A stretch of DNA of 64,000 nucleotides from Paraburkholderia oxyphila NBRC 105797 (lineage in GTDB: Bacteria > Pseudomonadota > Gammaproteobacteria > Burkholderiales > Burkholderiaceae), in NCBI RefSeq assembly GCF_000685075.1, contig NZ_BAYD01000003.1, positions 62,001-126,000 of the forward strand, read 5' to 3'. How positions within the stretch are numbered: position 1 is the first letter of the stretch; every line of letters begins with the position of its first letter. The notes below the pieces were generated by a model. The model ran no database searches and was not told the origin of the DNA. It worked only from the letters and a program-made list of their open reading frames with translations. Shown here piece after piece: positions 36,075 to 45,208 of this stretch. The position numbers and the translations under genes were made by a program.

Positions 36075-36680
36075 TTATTCGTCGGAGCCGGCTTCGGGCT
36101 GGCCATTTGCTGCACCGCGGTCGTGGCGCCAGAGCACGTCGGCGCCACCTGCCGCCCGGTTGAGCACGCGCGCGAGCACGAACATCAGGTCGGAGAGCCG
36201 GTTCACATACCGGCGCGGCGTTTGCGCGAGCGGCGCGGTCGATGCGTTCGAGCCCTGCTCGGCGCCGAGCGCGACGATCAGGCGCTCCGCGCGCCGGCAC
36301 ACGGTGCGGCAGACATGCGCGAGCGCCGCCGCGCGCGAGCCGCCGGGCAGGATGAACTCCTTGAGCGGCGGCAGCGTGGCGTTGTACTCGGCGAGCCAGC
36401 CGTCCAGACGCGCAAGATGAGCGTCCGTGACGATGGTGTGGCCCGGCATGCACAGCTCGCCGCCCAGGTCGAACAAATCGTGCTGAATCGCCGTCAGCGC
36501 GGCGCGCACGTCGTCGGGCAGTGTCTCGCACAGCAGCACGCCGATGTGCGAATTCAGCTCGTCGACTTCGCCGATCGCGGCGATGCGCGTGTCGTCCTTG
36601 CGCACGCGGCTGCCGTCGCCGAGGCCCGTCGTGCCGTCGTCGCCGGTGCGTGTGGCGATCTTGCTCAGGCGGTTGCCCAT
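36075..36680 (-). CDS. Cob(I)alamin adenosyltransferase, PduO/MMAB type
   Basis: This 201-residue ATP:cob(I)alamin adenosyltransferase makes adenosylcobalamin. The N-terminal motif KIATRTGDDGTTGLGDGSRV is the ATP-binding signature, and RRAERL with a YVNRLSDLMFVLAR segment belongs to the PduO helices. The start ATG 36680 has GGAGAG upstream; an extension to 36716 is unlikely. It is divergent from the flavoprotein gene at 36801. It is probably a stand-alone salvage gene here, with no cobalamin cluster around it. Confidence 0.94.
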   Translation of the reverse strand: MGNRLSKIATRTGDDGTTGLGDGSRVRKDDTRIAAIGEVDELNSHIGVLLCETLPDDVRAALTAIQHDLFDLGGELCMPGHTIVTDAHLARLDGWLAEYNATLPPLKEFILPGGSRAAALAHVCRTVCRRAERLIVALGAEQGSNASTAPLAQTPRRYVNRLSDLMFVLARVLNRAAGGADVLWRHDRGAANGQPEAGSDE

Positions 36681-36800
36681 GTGTCTCTCCGTATCGCAAA
36701 CAGGTTGAATCGTCATTGTCTCGTGCGCGAACGCCGGTGTGAACGTTGAGCGTAAAATGAAACGCGCTGAATATCACGTTCAAACGAAGGAGACACCCGC

Positions 36801-38225
36801 GTGAATCATCCCGCGCCGCCGGCCGCTACGTCCGCTCCCCGCCGTCCGTTCCCCGCCGATCTCCTCGACCAGTTGCGCAGCGCGTTCGGCGAACGCGTGT
36901 CCACCTCCGAAGCCATGCGCGCGCATCATGGCCGCGACGAATCGCGCTTCGATCCGCAGTTGCCCGACGCCGTCGTCTTCGCGCAAAACACCGAAGAGGT
37001 CCAGGCCATCGTGAGACTGTGCGCGCAATATGGCGTGCCGATCATTCCCTATGGCAACGGCTCGTCGCTCGAAGGGCATCTGCTCGCGGTACAGGGCGGC
37101 GTCTCGATCGACCTCTCGCAGATGAACCGCGTGCTCGCGATCAACGCCGAAGATCTCACCGTCACCGTCGAGCCCGGCATCTCGCGCAAGGCGCTCAATG
37201 AAGCGCTGCGCGACACCGGCCTCTTCTTCCCCATCGATCCGGGCGCGGATGCGAGCATCGGCGGCATGTCGGCGACGCGCGCCTCCGGCACCAACGCCGT
37301 GCGCTACGGCACGATGCGCGAGAACGTGCTCGGCCTCACCGCCGTGCTCGCGGACGGCCGCCTCATCAAGACCGGCACGCGCGCGCGCAAGTCGTCGGCG
37401 GGATATGACCTCACGCGTCTTTTCGTGGGCTCCGAGGGCACGCTTGGCGTGATCACCGAAATCACGGTGCGGCTCTACCCGCAGCCCGAAGCGGTGTCCG
37501 CCGCGGTCTGCGCGTTTCCTTCGATGGCCGAGGCCGTGCGCACGGTCATCGAGACGATCCAGATGGGCGTGCCGATCGCGCGCGTGGAATTCATCGATTC
37601 GCTCGCGGTGCGCGCGATCAATCGCCATTCGAACCTGACGCTGCGCGAGAAGCACACGCTGTTCTTCGAGTTCCATGGCACCGAAGCGGGCGTGGCCGAA
37701 CAGGCGCAGCTCGTGCAGGAGCTGGCCGCGCAAAACGGCGGCGAAGGCTTCGAATGGGCCACGCGCCCCGAAGACCGCAACCGCCTGTGGAACGCGCGGC
37801 ACAGCGCCTACTTCGCCATGTTGCAGCTCAGGCCCGGCTGCCGCGCCGTGACGACGGACGTCTGCGTGCCGATCTCGCGCCTCGCCGAATGCGTGGTGGA
37901 GACCGAGGCCGACCTCAAGGCCTCGCCGCTGCCCTGCCCGATCGTGGGCCACGTGGGCGACGGCAACTTCCATGTCGCGATCCTGATCGATCCGGACAAG
38001 CCCGAGGAAATCGAGGAAGCTGAACGCCTGAACCACCGCATCGTGCAGCGCGCGATCCGCATGGACGGCACCTGCACGGGCGAGCATGGCGTGGGGTTGC
38101 ACAAGATGGACTTCCTCGTGGAAGAGCATGGCGCCGACACGGTCGACACGATGCGCGCCATCAAGCACGCACTCGATCCGCACAATCTGATGAACCCCGG
38201 CAAGATCTTCAGTTGGGCGGCGTAG
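36801..38225 (+). CDS. FAD-linked D-lactate dehydrogenase-like oxidoreductase
   Basis: This is a 474-residue FAD-binding (PCMH-type) 2-hydroxyacid dehydrogenase, close to cytochrome-type D-lactate dehydrogenases. FAD-domain motifs are IIPYGNGSSLEG and DPGADASIGGMSATRASGTN. The C-terminal cap has GHVGDGNFHVAIL, with the metal-binding His, and CTGEHGVGLHKMDFL. The start is GTG 36801 with AAGGAG upstream. Substrate choice (D-lactate or another D-2-hydroxyacid) is inferred from similarity. It sits 129 bp before glcD, its relative. Confidence 0.9.
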   Translation: MNHPAPPAATSAPRRPFPADLLDQLRSAFGERVSTSEAMRAHHGRDESRFDPQLPDAVVFAQNTEEVQAIVRLCAQYGVPIIPYGNGSSLEGHLLAVQGGVSIDLSQMNRVLAINAEDLTVTVEPGISRKALNEALRDTGLFFPIDPGADASIGGMSATRASGTNAVRYGTMRENVLGLTAVLADGRLIKTGTRARKSSAGYDLTRLFVGSEGTLGVITEITVRLYPQPEAVSAAVCAFPSMAEAVRTVIETIQMGVPIARVEFIDSLAVRAINRHSNLTLREKHTLFFEFHGTEAGVAEQAQLVQELAAQNGGEGFEWATRPEDRNRLWNARHSAYFAMLQLRPGCRAVTTDVCVPISRLAECVVETEADLKASPLPCPIVGHVGDGNFHVAILIDPDKPEEIEEAERLNHRIVQRAIRMDGTCTGEHGVGLHKMDFLVEEHGADTVDTMRAIKHALDPHNLMNPGKIFSWAA

Positions 38226-38354
38226 TCGGGGACGTCCGGGTTTGAGCGCCCCGCTCGAAGCGGGAGCGCCATACAGGCAAAGGCAACAACGGCAACAACG
38301 GCCCGGACGGACAACGATCGGGCCACAATCATCATGCATGGGACCGGAGGAGAG

Positions 38355-39860
38355 ATGAACGCACCGGAGGCGAATTTGCCGGAGCTGACGCCGGAAGTCC
38401 TCGCGCAACGGCAGCGCGAAGTCGTTCAGGCGTTGATGGCGGTGCTGCCCGCGCACTGCCTGCTGCATCGGGAAGAAGACACGGTCGCCTATGAATGCGA
38501 CGGGCTCGCCGCATACCGGCGGCTGCCGCTTGCCGTCGCGCTGCCGGAGACGGAATCGCAGGTGCAGCGCATCGTGCAGATCTGCCGGCGCCTCGACGTG
38601 CCAATCGTGCCGCGTGGCGCAGGCACGGGTCTGTCGGGCGGCGCCATGCCGATCCGCCATGGCATCGTGCTCTCGCTCGCGCGCTTCAAGCGCATCCTCG
38701 AAGTCGATCCGTACGCGCGCACGGCCACCGTGCAGCCCGGCGTGCGCAATCTCGCGGTGTCCGACGCCGCCGCGCCTTACGGCCTCTATTACGCACCCGA
38801 CCCGTCGTCGCAGATCGCCTGCACGATCGGCGGCAATGTCTCCGAGAATTCGGGCGGCGTGCATTGCCTCAAATACGGCCTCACCGTGCATAACGTGCTG
38901 CGCGTGCGCGCGGTGACGATGGACGCCGAGATCGTGGAGTTCGGCTCGCTCGCTCCCGACGCGCCGGGCCTCGATCTGCTCGCGGTGATGATTGGCAGCG
39001 AGGGCATGTTCGCTATCGTCACCGAGGTCACAGTCAAGCTGATTCCGCGGCCGCAGACGGCGCAGGTGATCATGGCGAGCTTCGACGACGTCGTGAAAGG
39101 CGGCGACGCGGTGGCGGGGATCGTCGCCGCGGGCATCATTCCCGCGGGCCTCGAAATGATGGACAAGCCCGCCACGCGCGCGGTGGAAGAGTTCGTCAAC
39201 GCGGGCTACGACCTCGACGCCGCCGCGATCCTGCTGTGCGAATCCGATGGCACCCCCGAGGAAGTCGCCGAGGAAGTTGCACGCATGACCATCGTGCTGC
39301 GCGAGCATGGCGCCACGCGCATCCAGATCTCGCGCACCGAGGAAGAGCGCCTGCGGTTCTGGTCTGGCCGCAAGAACGCGTTTCCGGCCGCGGGCCGCAT
39401 TTCTCCCGACTATTACTGCATGGACGGCACCGTGCCGCGCCGTGCGATCGGGCCGCTGCTCGCGCGCATCCACGAAATGGAAGCGCAATACGGGCTGCGC
39501 TGCATCAACGTATTTCATGCGGGCGACGGCAACATGCACCCGCTCATCCTCTTCAACGGCAACGATCTCGACGAGTGGCACCGCGCCGAGGCGTTCGGCG
39601 CGGACATCCTCGAAACTTGCGTGGAGCTGGGCGGCACGGTCACGGGCGAGCACGGCGTGGGCATCGAGAAGATCAACTCGATGTGCGTGCAGTTCTCGCG
39701 CGAGGAGCGCGACGCTTTTCACGCCGTGAAGCATGCTTTCGACCCGGCCGGCCTGCTGAACCCCGACAAGGGCATCCCCACGCGGGCACGCTGCGCCGAA
39801 TACGGGAAGATGCACGTGCGCGGGAACCTGCTGCCGCATCCGGACCTGCCGCGCTTTTGA
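38355..39860 (+). CDS. glcD: Glycolate oxidase subunit GlcD (FAD-linked)
   Basis: This 501-residue FAD subunit of the glycolate oxidase complex oxidises glycolate to glyoxylate and passes electrons via GlcE/GlcF to the quinone pool. Clear motifs are VPRGAGTGLSGGAMP, DPSSQIACTIGGNVSENSGG, HAGDGNMHPLI and GEHGVGIEK. The start ATG 38355 follows GGAGGAG; an ATG at 38334 is less likely. It is followed by a 340-bp gap and then glcE-glcF. Confidence 0.96.
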   Translation: MNAPEANLPELTPEVLAQRQREVVQALMAVLPAHCLLHREEDTVAYECDGLAAYRRLPLAVALPETESQVQRIVQICRRLDVPIVPRGAGTGLSGGAMPIRHGIVLSLARFKRILEVDPYARTATVQPGVRNLAVSDAAAPYGLYYAPDPSSQIACTIGGNVSENSGGVHCLKYGLTVHNVLRVRAVTMDAEIVEFGSLAPDAPGLDLLAVMIGSEGMFAIVTEVTVKLIPRPQTAQVIMASFDDVVKGGDAVAGIVAAGIIPAGLEMMDKPATRAVEEFVNAGYDLDAAAILLCESDGTPEEVAEEVARMTIVLREHGATRIQISRTEEERLRFWSGRKNAFPAAGRISPDYYCMDGTVPRRAIGPLLARIHEMEAQYGLRCINVFHAGDGNMHPLILFNGNDLDEWHRAEAFGADILETCVELGGTVTGEHGVGIEKINSMCVQFSREERDAFHAVKHAFDPAGLLNPDKGIPTRARCAEYGKMHVRGNLLPHPDLPRF

Positions 39861-40200
39861 ACTCCGCTCCTGGACCGCGCTGGCGCACCGCCCGAAGCGG
39901 TGCGCCAACTGGGACGTAAAGCGCATAGGTCATGCAAGTGCCGATGCATGCGCCCTACGTAGTGCGCAGTGCATGCGTTTTGCGTAACCATCTGGCGTGC
40001 ATCGCACTAAATCTTGCGTTTTGCATGCCAATCGCAGGCATCACGCCCGATTTCACCCGCTTGCACGACCCACTGCGTGCCGTCGCCGGTCGCCATCGGC
40101 GGCCTCCGTCGTTTGCACCCTGCCACCATGCGGGCCTGCCCCGGGTTGCCAGAGTGGGGCGCGTCAGTACAATCGAACGAATCACAACGACAAACGCGCC
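39861..40200. other. Gap between glcD and glcE, no gene seen
   Basis: These 340 bp are less GC-rich than the flanking genes. They contain several scattered GCATGC and TTGCGTTTTG-like repeats near 39935-40030. No credible gene or terminator is seen. The length suggests glcE-glcF may have its own promoter. Confidence 0.4.
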
Positions 40201-41298
40201 ATGGAAATCATGGAAGAGGAAGACATCGTCGCGGTCTGGTCCGAGCGCATCCGCGCAGCGACCGCAGACGGGCGCACGCTGCGCATACGCGGCGGCGGCA
40301 CGAAAGACTGGTATGGCCAGATGCTCGAAGGCGAGGTGCTCGACACGCGCGCGCACCGGGGCATCGTTTCCTACGACCCGGCCGAGCTCGTCATCACGGC
40401 GCGAGCCGGCACGCCCCTGCTCGAGATCGAGCACGCGCTCGCGGCGCATGGCCAGATGCTGCCCTTCGAGCCGCCCCACTTCGGCCCCCAGGCCACGTTC
40501 GGCGGCTGCATCGCCGCCGGCATTGCCGGGCCGCGCCGCGCGAGCGCGGGTGCCGCCCGCGATTTCGTGCTGGGCGCGGTGCTCATGAACGGGCACGGCG
40601 AAGTGCTGCACTTTGGCGGCCAGGTCGTGAAGAACGTGGCCGGATACGATGTCTCGCGCCTGATGGCGGGCTCGCTCGGCACGCTCGGCCTCATTCTCGA
40701 GCTTTCGGTGAAAGTGCTGCCCGTGGCGCAGGCGGAGACCACGCTCAAGTTCGACATGAACGGCACGGACGCCGTGCGCAAGCTCAACGAATGGGGCGGC
40801 CGGCCACTGCCGATGACGGCCAGCGCCTGGCGCAACGGCACGCTCGCCGTGCGGCTCGCGGGCGCCGAGGCAGGTGTGAAGGCCGCGCGTGCGTTGCTTG
40901 GCGGTGAAGTCGTGGACGCCGTGGAGGCGGAACGCTTCTGGGCGGGACTGCGCGAGCAGACCGACCCGTTCTTCGGCTCGATTACGCCCGGCGCCGCGCT
41001 GTGGCGTCTCGCGCTGCCCTCGATTGCCGAGCCATTGCAGTTGCCGGGCGCGCAGCTGATGGAATGGGGCGGCGCGCAACGCTGGTGGATCACCGAAACC
41101 GACGCGCAAACCGTGCGCATCAGCGCGAAGCAGGCCGGCGGCCATGCCACGATGTTCCGCACGGGCCGCGACTACGACCGCAGCGCCGGGGTGTTCACGC
41201 CCCTGCCCGCGCCACTCATGAAGATCCACCGCGGCCTGAAGGCCGCGTTCGATCCGGCCCGCGTCTTCAATCGCGGGCGCCTCTATTCCGACTTCTGA
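40201..41298 (+). CDS. glcE: Glycolate oxidase subunit GlcE
   Basis: This is a 365-residue FAD-binding subunit of glycolate oxidase, shorter than GlcD as usual. The FAD-domain motif RIRGGGTKDWYG is near the N-terminus. FGGCIAAGIAGPRRASAGAARD and GGQVVKNVAGYDVSRLMAGS are typical of GlcE. It ends with FDPARVFNRGRLYSDF. I choose ATG 40201; an internal ATG at 40210 is possible, and a longer frame from 39997 is not supported. It is 18 bp upstream of glcF. Confidence 0.95.
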   Translation: MEIMEEEDIVAVWSERIRAATADGRTLRIRGGGTKDWYGQMLEGEVLDTRAHRGIVSYDPAELVITARAGTPLLEIEHALAAHGQMLPFEPPHFGPQATFGGCIAAGIAGPRRASAGAARDFVLGAVLMNGHGEVLHFGGQVVKNVAGYDVSRLMAGSLGTLGLILELSVKVLPVAQAETTLKFDMNGTDAVRKLNEWGGRPLPMTASAWRNGTLAVRLAGAEAGVKAARALLGGEVVDAVEAERFWAGLREQTDPFFGSITPGAALWRLALPSIAEPLQLPGAQLMEWGGAQRWWITETDAQTVRISAKQAGGHATMFRTGRDYDRSAGVFTPLPAPLMKIHRGLKAAFDPARVFNRGRLYSDF

Positions 41299-41316
41299 CC
41301 GGACCTTCACGCGGCA

Positions 41317-42546
41317 ATGCAGACGAACCTCGCGGACTTCATTCGCAACACTCCCGACGGCGACGAAGCCGACGCGATCCTGCGCAAGTGCGTGCACTGC
41401 GGCTTCTGTACCGCGACCTGCCCGACCTACCAGTTGCTCGGCGACGAGCTGGACGGCCCCCGCGGGCGCATCTATCTGATGAAACAGATGGTGGAAGGCG
41501 CCCCTGTCACGAAAAGCACGCTCACGCACCTGGACCGCTGCCTCACCTGCCGCAGCTGCGAAACCACCTGCCCTTCCGGCGTGCAATACGGCCGGCTCGT
41601 GGAAGTGGGCCGCAAGCATGCCGAGCAAATGGTGCCGCGCCCGTTGCGCCAGCGCCTCACGCGCCGCTTCCTCGCGGGCTTCCTGCCGCACCGCATGCTG
41701 TTTTCGCCGGTCATGCGCGTGGCCCAGCAAGTGCGCGCACTGCTGCCGCGGCGCGTGCGCGACAAGGTGCCGGTGCGCCAGCGCCCGCTCGCGTGGCCCA
41801 CGGCAAAGCATGCGCGCAAGATGCTCATGCTCGCGGGGTGCGTGCAGCCTTCGATGATGCCGAACATCAACACGGCCACGGCGCGCGTGCTCGACGCGCT
41901 CGGCATCGAAACCGTGGTGGCGCCGCAGGCCGGCTGCTGCGGCGCGATCCGCCTGCACCTCGGCTACGTGGACGATGCGCTGCACGACGTGCGCGCGAAC
42001 ATCGACGCCTGGTGGCCGTACGTCGAGCAAGGCGTGGAAGCGATCGTCATGAACGCCTCCGGTTGCGGCGCGACGGTCAAGGAATACGCGCACCTGCTGC
42101 GCAACGATCCGGCCTACGCGGACAAGGCGCGACGCATTGCCGATCTCACGCGCGATCTTTCGGAGATCCTGCCCGCGTTCCAGGACCAGCTCGTAGCGGC
42201 CACACGCCGGCGCGGCATTCACAGCGTGGCGTATCACCCGCCGTGCACGCTGCAGCATGGCCAGCAACTGCGCGGCGGCGTGGAGAAGGTGCTCGCCGCG
42301 CTGGGGCTGGACGTGCGCCTGCCCGTCGACAGCCACCTGTGCTGCGGCTCCGCCGGGACCTATTCGATCACGCAGCCGCGCCTGTCCTACACGCTGCGCA
42401 ACCAGAAGGTGGAGCGGCTCAAGGCGCTGGAGCCGCAACTGATCGTTTCGGCGAACATCGGCTGCATCGCGCACCTGCAAAGCGGCACGACGATTCCGGT
42501 CACGCACTGGATCGAACTCGTGGAACATATGCTGGCGGCCAACTGA
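41317..42546 (+). CDS. glcF: Glycolate oxidase iron-sulfur subunit GlcF
   Basis: This 409-residue protein has two ferredoxin-type [4Fe-4S] motifs near the N-terminus (CVHCGFCTATCPTYQ and CLTCRSCETTCPSGV). Two Cys-rich CCG domains follow, including QAGCCGAI, HPPCTLQHGQQLRGG and DSHLCCGSAGTYSI. It carries electrons from the flavin subunits to the membrane. It is closely coupled to glcE and completes the glcDEF set. Confidence 0.96.
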   Translation: MQTNLADFIRNTPDGDEADAILRKCVHCGFCTATCPTYQLLGDELDGPRGRIYLMKQMVEGAPVTKSTLTHLDRCLTCRSCETTCPSGVQYGRLVEVGRKHAEQMVPRPLRQRLTRRFLAGFLPHRMLFSPVMRVAQQVRALLPRRVRDKVPVRQRPLAWPTAKHARKMLMLAGCVQPSMMPNINTATARVLDALGIETVVAPQAGCCGAIRLHLGYVDDALHDVRANIDAWWPYVEQGVEAIVMNASGCGATVKEYAHLLRNDPAYADKARRIADLTRDLSEILPAFQDQLVAATRRRGIHSVAYHPPCTLQHGQQLRGGVEKVLAALGLDVRLPVDSHLCCGSAGTYSITQPRLSYTLRNQKVERLKALEPQLIVSANIGCIAHLQSGTTIPVTHWIELVEHMLAAN

Positions 42547-42674
42547 GCCTGAGGGTTTCGATGACGAACCAGCGTAGCGAATCGCCGCTTGCGCCAACAG
42601 TCGGCCATTCGGCATAGGGCTTTCGGCGGACCGCAAACCGGCTTTTGAGCGCCGGGGGCGGTCCGCATAGTCCG

Positions 42675-42680
42675 TATAAT
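42675..42680 (+). promoter_or_regulatory. -10 box upstream of yggS
   Basis: A perfect TATAAT lies about 80 bp upstream of the yggS start, in the gap after glcF. No good -35 box is found at 16-18 bp. It is still the best promoter candidate for yggS. Confidence 0.4.
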
Positions 42681-42755
42681 GGCCCTCGTTCGTTTCAAGT
42701 TCGCCACTACGGCCACGGCACGCGCGCGAGCGCGGCAATGCCTCGGCCGGCCTCC

Positions 42756-43460
42756 ATGCCGATGACCGATTTCGCTCACAATCTCGAAGCCGTCCGCCAG
42801 CGCATCGCCGCCGCCGCACGCAATGCGGGCCGCGCGCCGGAATCCGTCGCGCTGCTCGCCGTATCGAAGACCTTTCCGGCGCAAGACGTGCGCGCCGCAC
42901 ACGCAGCGGGCCAGCGGGCCTTCGGCGAAAACTACGTGCAGGAAGCCGTGGACAAGATCGAGACGCTCGCTGATTTGCGCGCGAGCCTCGAATGGCATTT
43001 CATCGGACCGCTGCAATCGAACAAGACGCGCGCCGTGGCGGAGCGTTTCGACTGGGTGCATTCCGTCGACCGTCTCAAGATCGCGCAGCGTCTCTCCGAG
43101 CAGCGCCCGGCTGGCATGGCGCCGCTGAACGTCTGCCTGCAGGTGAACGTGAGCGGCGAGGCGACCAAGAGCGGCGTGGCACCGCAGGAAGCCGCGCAGG
43201 TCGCGCACGCCGTCGCCGCGTTGCCCAACCTGCGTTTGCGCGGGCTGATGTCGATTCCCGAGCCCGAAGCGACGCTCGACGCGCAGCGCGCACCGCACCG
43301 GCAGTTGCGCGAGCTCTTCGATGCCCTGCGCGCCGATGGCCTCGCGCTCGACACGCTCTCGATGGGCATGTCGGCGGACCTCGAAGCCGCCGTGCTCGAA
43401 GGCGCGACTATCGTGCGCGTCGGCACCGCCATCTTCGGTGCACGCGATTACTCCCACTGA
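42756..43460 (+). CDS. yggS: YggS family pyridoxal-phosphate homeostasis protein
   Basis: This is a PLP-binding protein of about 234 residues with a single-domain alanine-racemase-like barrel. The PLP Lys is in LLAVSKTFPA. Other family segments are FGENYVQEA, WHFIGPLQSNKTR, CLQVNVSGEATKSG, LRGLMSIPEP and LSMGMSADLEAAVLEGAT. It keeps free PLP and amino-acid pools balanced and is classically next to proC, which here lies beyond an inserted iscB element. The start could be ATG 42738, 42756 or 42762; none has a clear ribosome-binding site. Confidence 0.93.
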   Translation: MPMTDFAHNLEAVRQRIAAAARNAGRAPESVALLAVSKTFPAQDVRAAHAAGQRAFGENYVQEAVDKIETLADLRASLEWHFIGPLQSNKTRAVAERFDWVHSVDRLKIAQRLSEQRPAGMAPLNVCLQVNVSGEATKSGVAPQEAAQVAHAVAALPNLRLRGLMSIPEPEATLDAQRAPHRQLRELFDALRADGLALDTLSMGMSADLEAAVLEGATIVRVGTAIFGARDYSH

Positions 43461-43490
43461 TCCACTGACGCACTCCAACACCGTCAATCA

Positions 43491-43792
43491 CCCCGGCCTA
43501 AAGGCCGGAGCTTGTGGGAGGTTCCACTAGCTCGAGTTTGACCAGACCCAGTGCCGTGAAGCACTACGTTGTGCAGAAGACAGTAGACCCACCGTCGAAT
43601 GCTTCCTCAGTTCGACGCTCTGGAAGTCGCAGCAGCAGACACGCCCCGGGGAGGCACGAAACGGGCTGTGACCGAAGCGAAAGCTTCACCTGCTGCACAA
43701 CATGGTCGAGGGGAGCCAGGCCTTATAGCCTGCGTCACAAGGCCCGTAAGGGCAACCGCGCCGGACAGCTTCCGGGGCGCAACATAACTGGA
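43491..43792 (+). ncRNA. IscB omega RNA (HEARO-type)
   Basis: The roughly 300 nt between the left-end hairpin and the iscB start have the expected position and character of an IscB omega RNA. They are GC-rich, multi-hairpin and without a conserved reading frame. Family knowledge places the guide at the 5' end, copied from the left flank, so the current guide would come from the DNA just before 43491, downstream of yggS. The boundaries are estimated. Confidence 0.7.
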
Positions 43793-45200
43793 GTGACAGT
43801 GGCGGTTTTTGTGCTGGACCGGAAGGGCAAGCCGGTGATGCCGTGCAGCGAGAAGCGGGCGAGGTTGCTCCTCGAGCGTGGCCGCGCACGCGTGCATCGT
43901 GTTATACCCTTTGTTATCCGGCTCGTTGACCGTCAGGCCGACTCTTGCACCCTGCAATCCCTGCGAATCAAGCTTGACCCCGGCAGCACGGCGACAGGCA
44001 TGGCGCTGGTGCGTGACACCGAGACTGTGGACGCATCCACTGGCGAGATTCAGCGCGGCGCGGCGGTACTCAATCTGTTCGAGTTGGTCCATCGCGGCCG
44101 GCAAATCAGCGAGGCACTGACTGCACGTCGCTCGATGCGCCGGCGGCGACGGGGTAACCTGCGCTACAGGGCACCGCGTTTTCTGAATCGTACTCGCCCG
44201 GCGGGGTGGCTTGCGCCGTCCCTGCAGCACCGGGTCGATACCACAATGGCATGGGTCAGGCGGCTGATGCGTTGGGCACCGGCTGCGGCCATCTCAAGCG
44301 AGCTGGTGCGTTTCGACATGCAGGCGCTTGAGAACCCGGAAATCAGTGGCGTCGAATACCAGCAGGGCACGCTGGCTGGCTACGAGGTCCGCGAGTATCT
44401 GCTGGAGAAGTGGAACCGCAGGTGCGCGTACTGCGATGCCTCATCTGTACCGCTGCAAATCGAGCATATCGTGGCACGGGCGCGCGGTGGCTCGAACCGG
44501 GTGAGCAACCTGACGCTGGGCTGCGAGCCCTGCAATCTGGACAAGGGTGCGCAGCCGGTCGAGGTGTATCTCGTGAAGGCGCCGAAGCGAATGGCGGCGA
44601 TTCTGGCTCAGGCGAAGCGCCCGCGGAAGGACGCGGCGGCGATCAATGCCACGCGCTGGGCGCTCGCCAATGTGCTTCGTGCAACCGGACTCCCAGTCGA
44701 GCTCGCCTCTGGCGGGCGGACAAAGTTCAACCGCGTGACGCTCGGCGTGCCCAAAACGCACGCTCTCGATGCCGCTTGCGTCGGCGCATTGTCGGGCATG
44801 ACGAGATGGCAGAGGCCGACCCTGTCGGTGAGCTGCACGGGCCGTGGCAGTTACCAGCGCACACGGCTGGACAGGTTTGGTTTCCCACGCGGCCACCTGA
44901 CCCGGGACAAGCGGATACAGGGGTTTCAAACCGGAGACCTGGTGCGCGCCGAGGTGCCGTCAGGCAAGAAGGCCGGCACACATGTGGGCCGCGTGGCGGT
45001 ACGCGCCACCGGTTACTTCAATATCCAGATGGCTGGTCGCGTGGTGCAAGGCATCGCGCGTCGTCATTGTCAGTTGATTCAGCGTAGCGACGGCTACGGA
45101 TATCCAAGGATAGCCTTTCAAAGAGGAGATGCGGGAGAAGGCCGTGCTTCGCACGGCGCGCTATCCATCCCCGGCCTGAAGGCCGAGGTTTCCCGCGCAA
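43491..45200 (+). mobile_element. tnpA-less IS200/IS605-like element carrying iscB
   Basis: About 1.7 kb is inserted between yggS and proC. The left end has the hairpin CCGGCCT/AGGCCGG (43493-43508). The right end has a hairpin at 45141-45157, then GCGCTATCCATCC, a second hairpin (CGGCCT/AGGCCG, 45172-45185) and a GAGGTTT tail. The only gene is iscB, with its omega RNA upstream. There is no Y1 transposase, so movement would need one in trans. The exact ends are estimates: the right tip could be anywhere from about 45191 to 45204. Confidence 0.8.
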
Positions 45201-45208
45201 CAGGATGA
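43793..45208 (+). CDS. iscB: RNA-guided endonuclease IscB
   Basis: This 471-residue IscB is an ancestor-type relative of Cas9. The N-terminal PLMP-like domain is FVLDRKGKPVMPCSEKRARL. RuvC-I is KLDPGSTATGMAL (Asp62), followed by the Arg-rich bridge helix around RRSMRRRRRGNLRYR. RuvC-II is SSELVRFDM (Glu170). The HNH domain runs from CAYC to EHIVARARGG (His225) and CEPCN. RuvC-III is KTHALDAACVGAL (Asp326). All catalytic residues are present. The start is GTG 43793 or GTG 43799. The stop TGA overlaps the ATG of proC, so proC may now be translated by coupling to iscB. Confidence 0.93.
   Translation: MTVAVFVLDRKGKPVMPCSEKRARLLLERGRARVHRVIPFVIRLVDRQADSCTLQSLRIKLDPGSTATGMALVRDTETVDASTGEIQRGAAVLNLFELVHRGRQISEALTARRSMRRRRRGNLRYRAPRFLNRTRPAGWLAPSLQHRVDTTMAWVRRLMRWAPAAAISSELVRFDMQALENPEISGVEYQQGTLAGYEVREYLLEKWNRRCAYCDASSVPLQIEHIVARARGGSNRVSNLTLGCEPCNLDKGAQPVEVYLVKAPKRMAAILAQAKRPRKDAAAINATRWALANVLRATGLPVELASGGRTKFNRVTLGVPKTHALDAACVGALSGMTRWQRPTLSVSCTGRGSYQRTRLDRFGFPRGHLTRDKRIQGFQTGDLVRAEVPSGKKAGTHVGRVAVRATGYFNIQMAGRVVQGIARRHCQLIQRSDGYGYPRIAFQRGDAGEGRASHGALSIPGLKAEVSRATG

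Noticed and set aside
33483..36749. Open frame of about 1088 codons on the plus strand
   Set aside because: It overlaps the second GlxA-type gene in another frame and lies antisense to hmp and the adenosyltransferase; no protein-like features.
36780..39926. Open frame of about 1048 codons on the minus strand
   Set aside because: It is the mirror of two well-conserved plus-strand flavoprotein genes in high-GC DNA; its translation is His/Arg/Val-rich and matches no family.
39935..40030. Possible CRISPR-like or iteron array in the glcD-glcE gap
   Set aside because: The GCATGC and TTGCG copies are short and irregularly spaced, with no constant repeat and spacer lengths.
39955..42900. Open frame of about 981 codons on the minus strand
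   Set aside because: It runs antisense to glcE, glcF and part of yggS, which carry clear cofactor motifs; codon bias supports the plus strand.
43514..43792. N-terminal extension of iscB to GTG 43514
   Set aside because: The extra 93 residues have no family similarity and fall on the omega RNA; the recognisable protein begins with VFVLDRKGKP.
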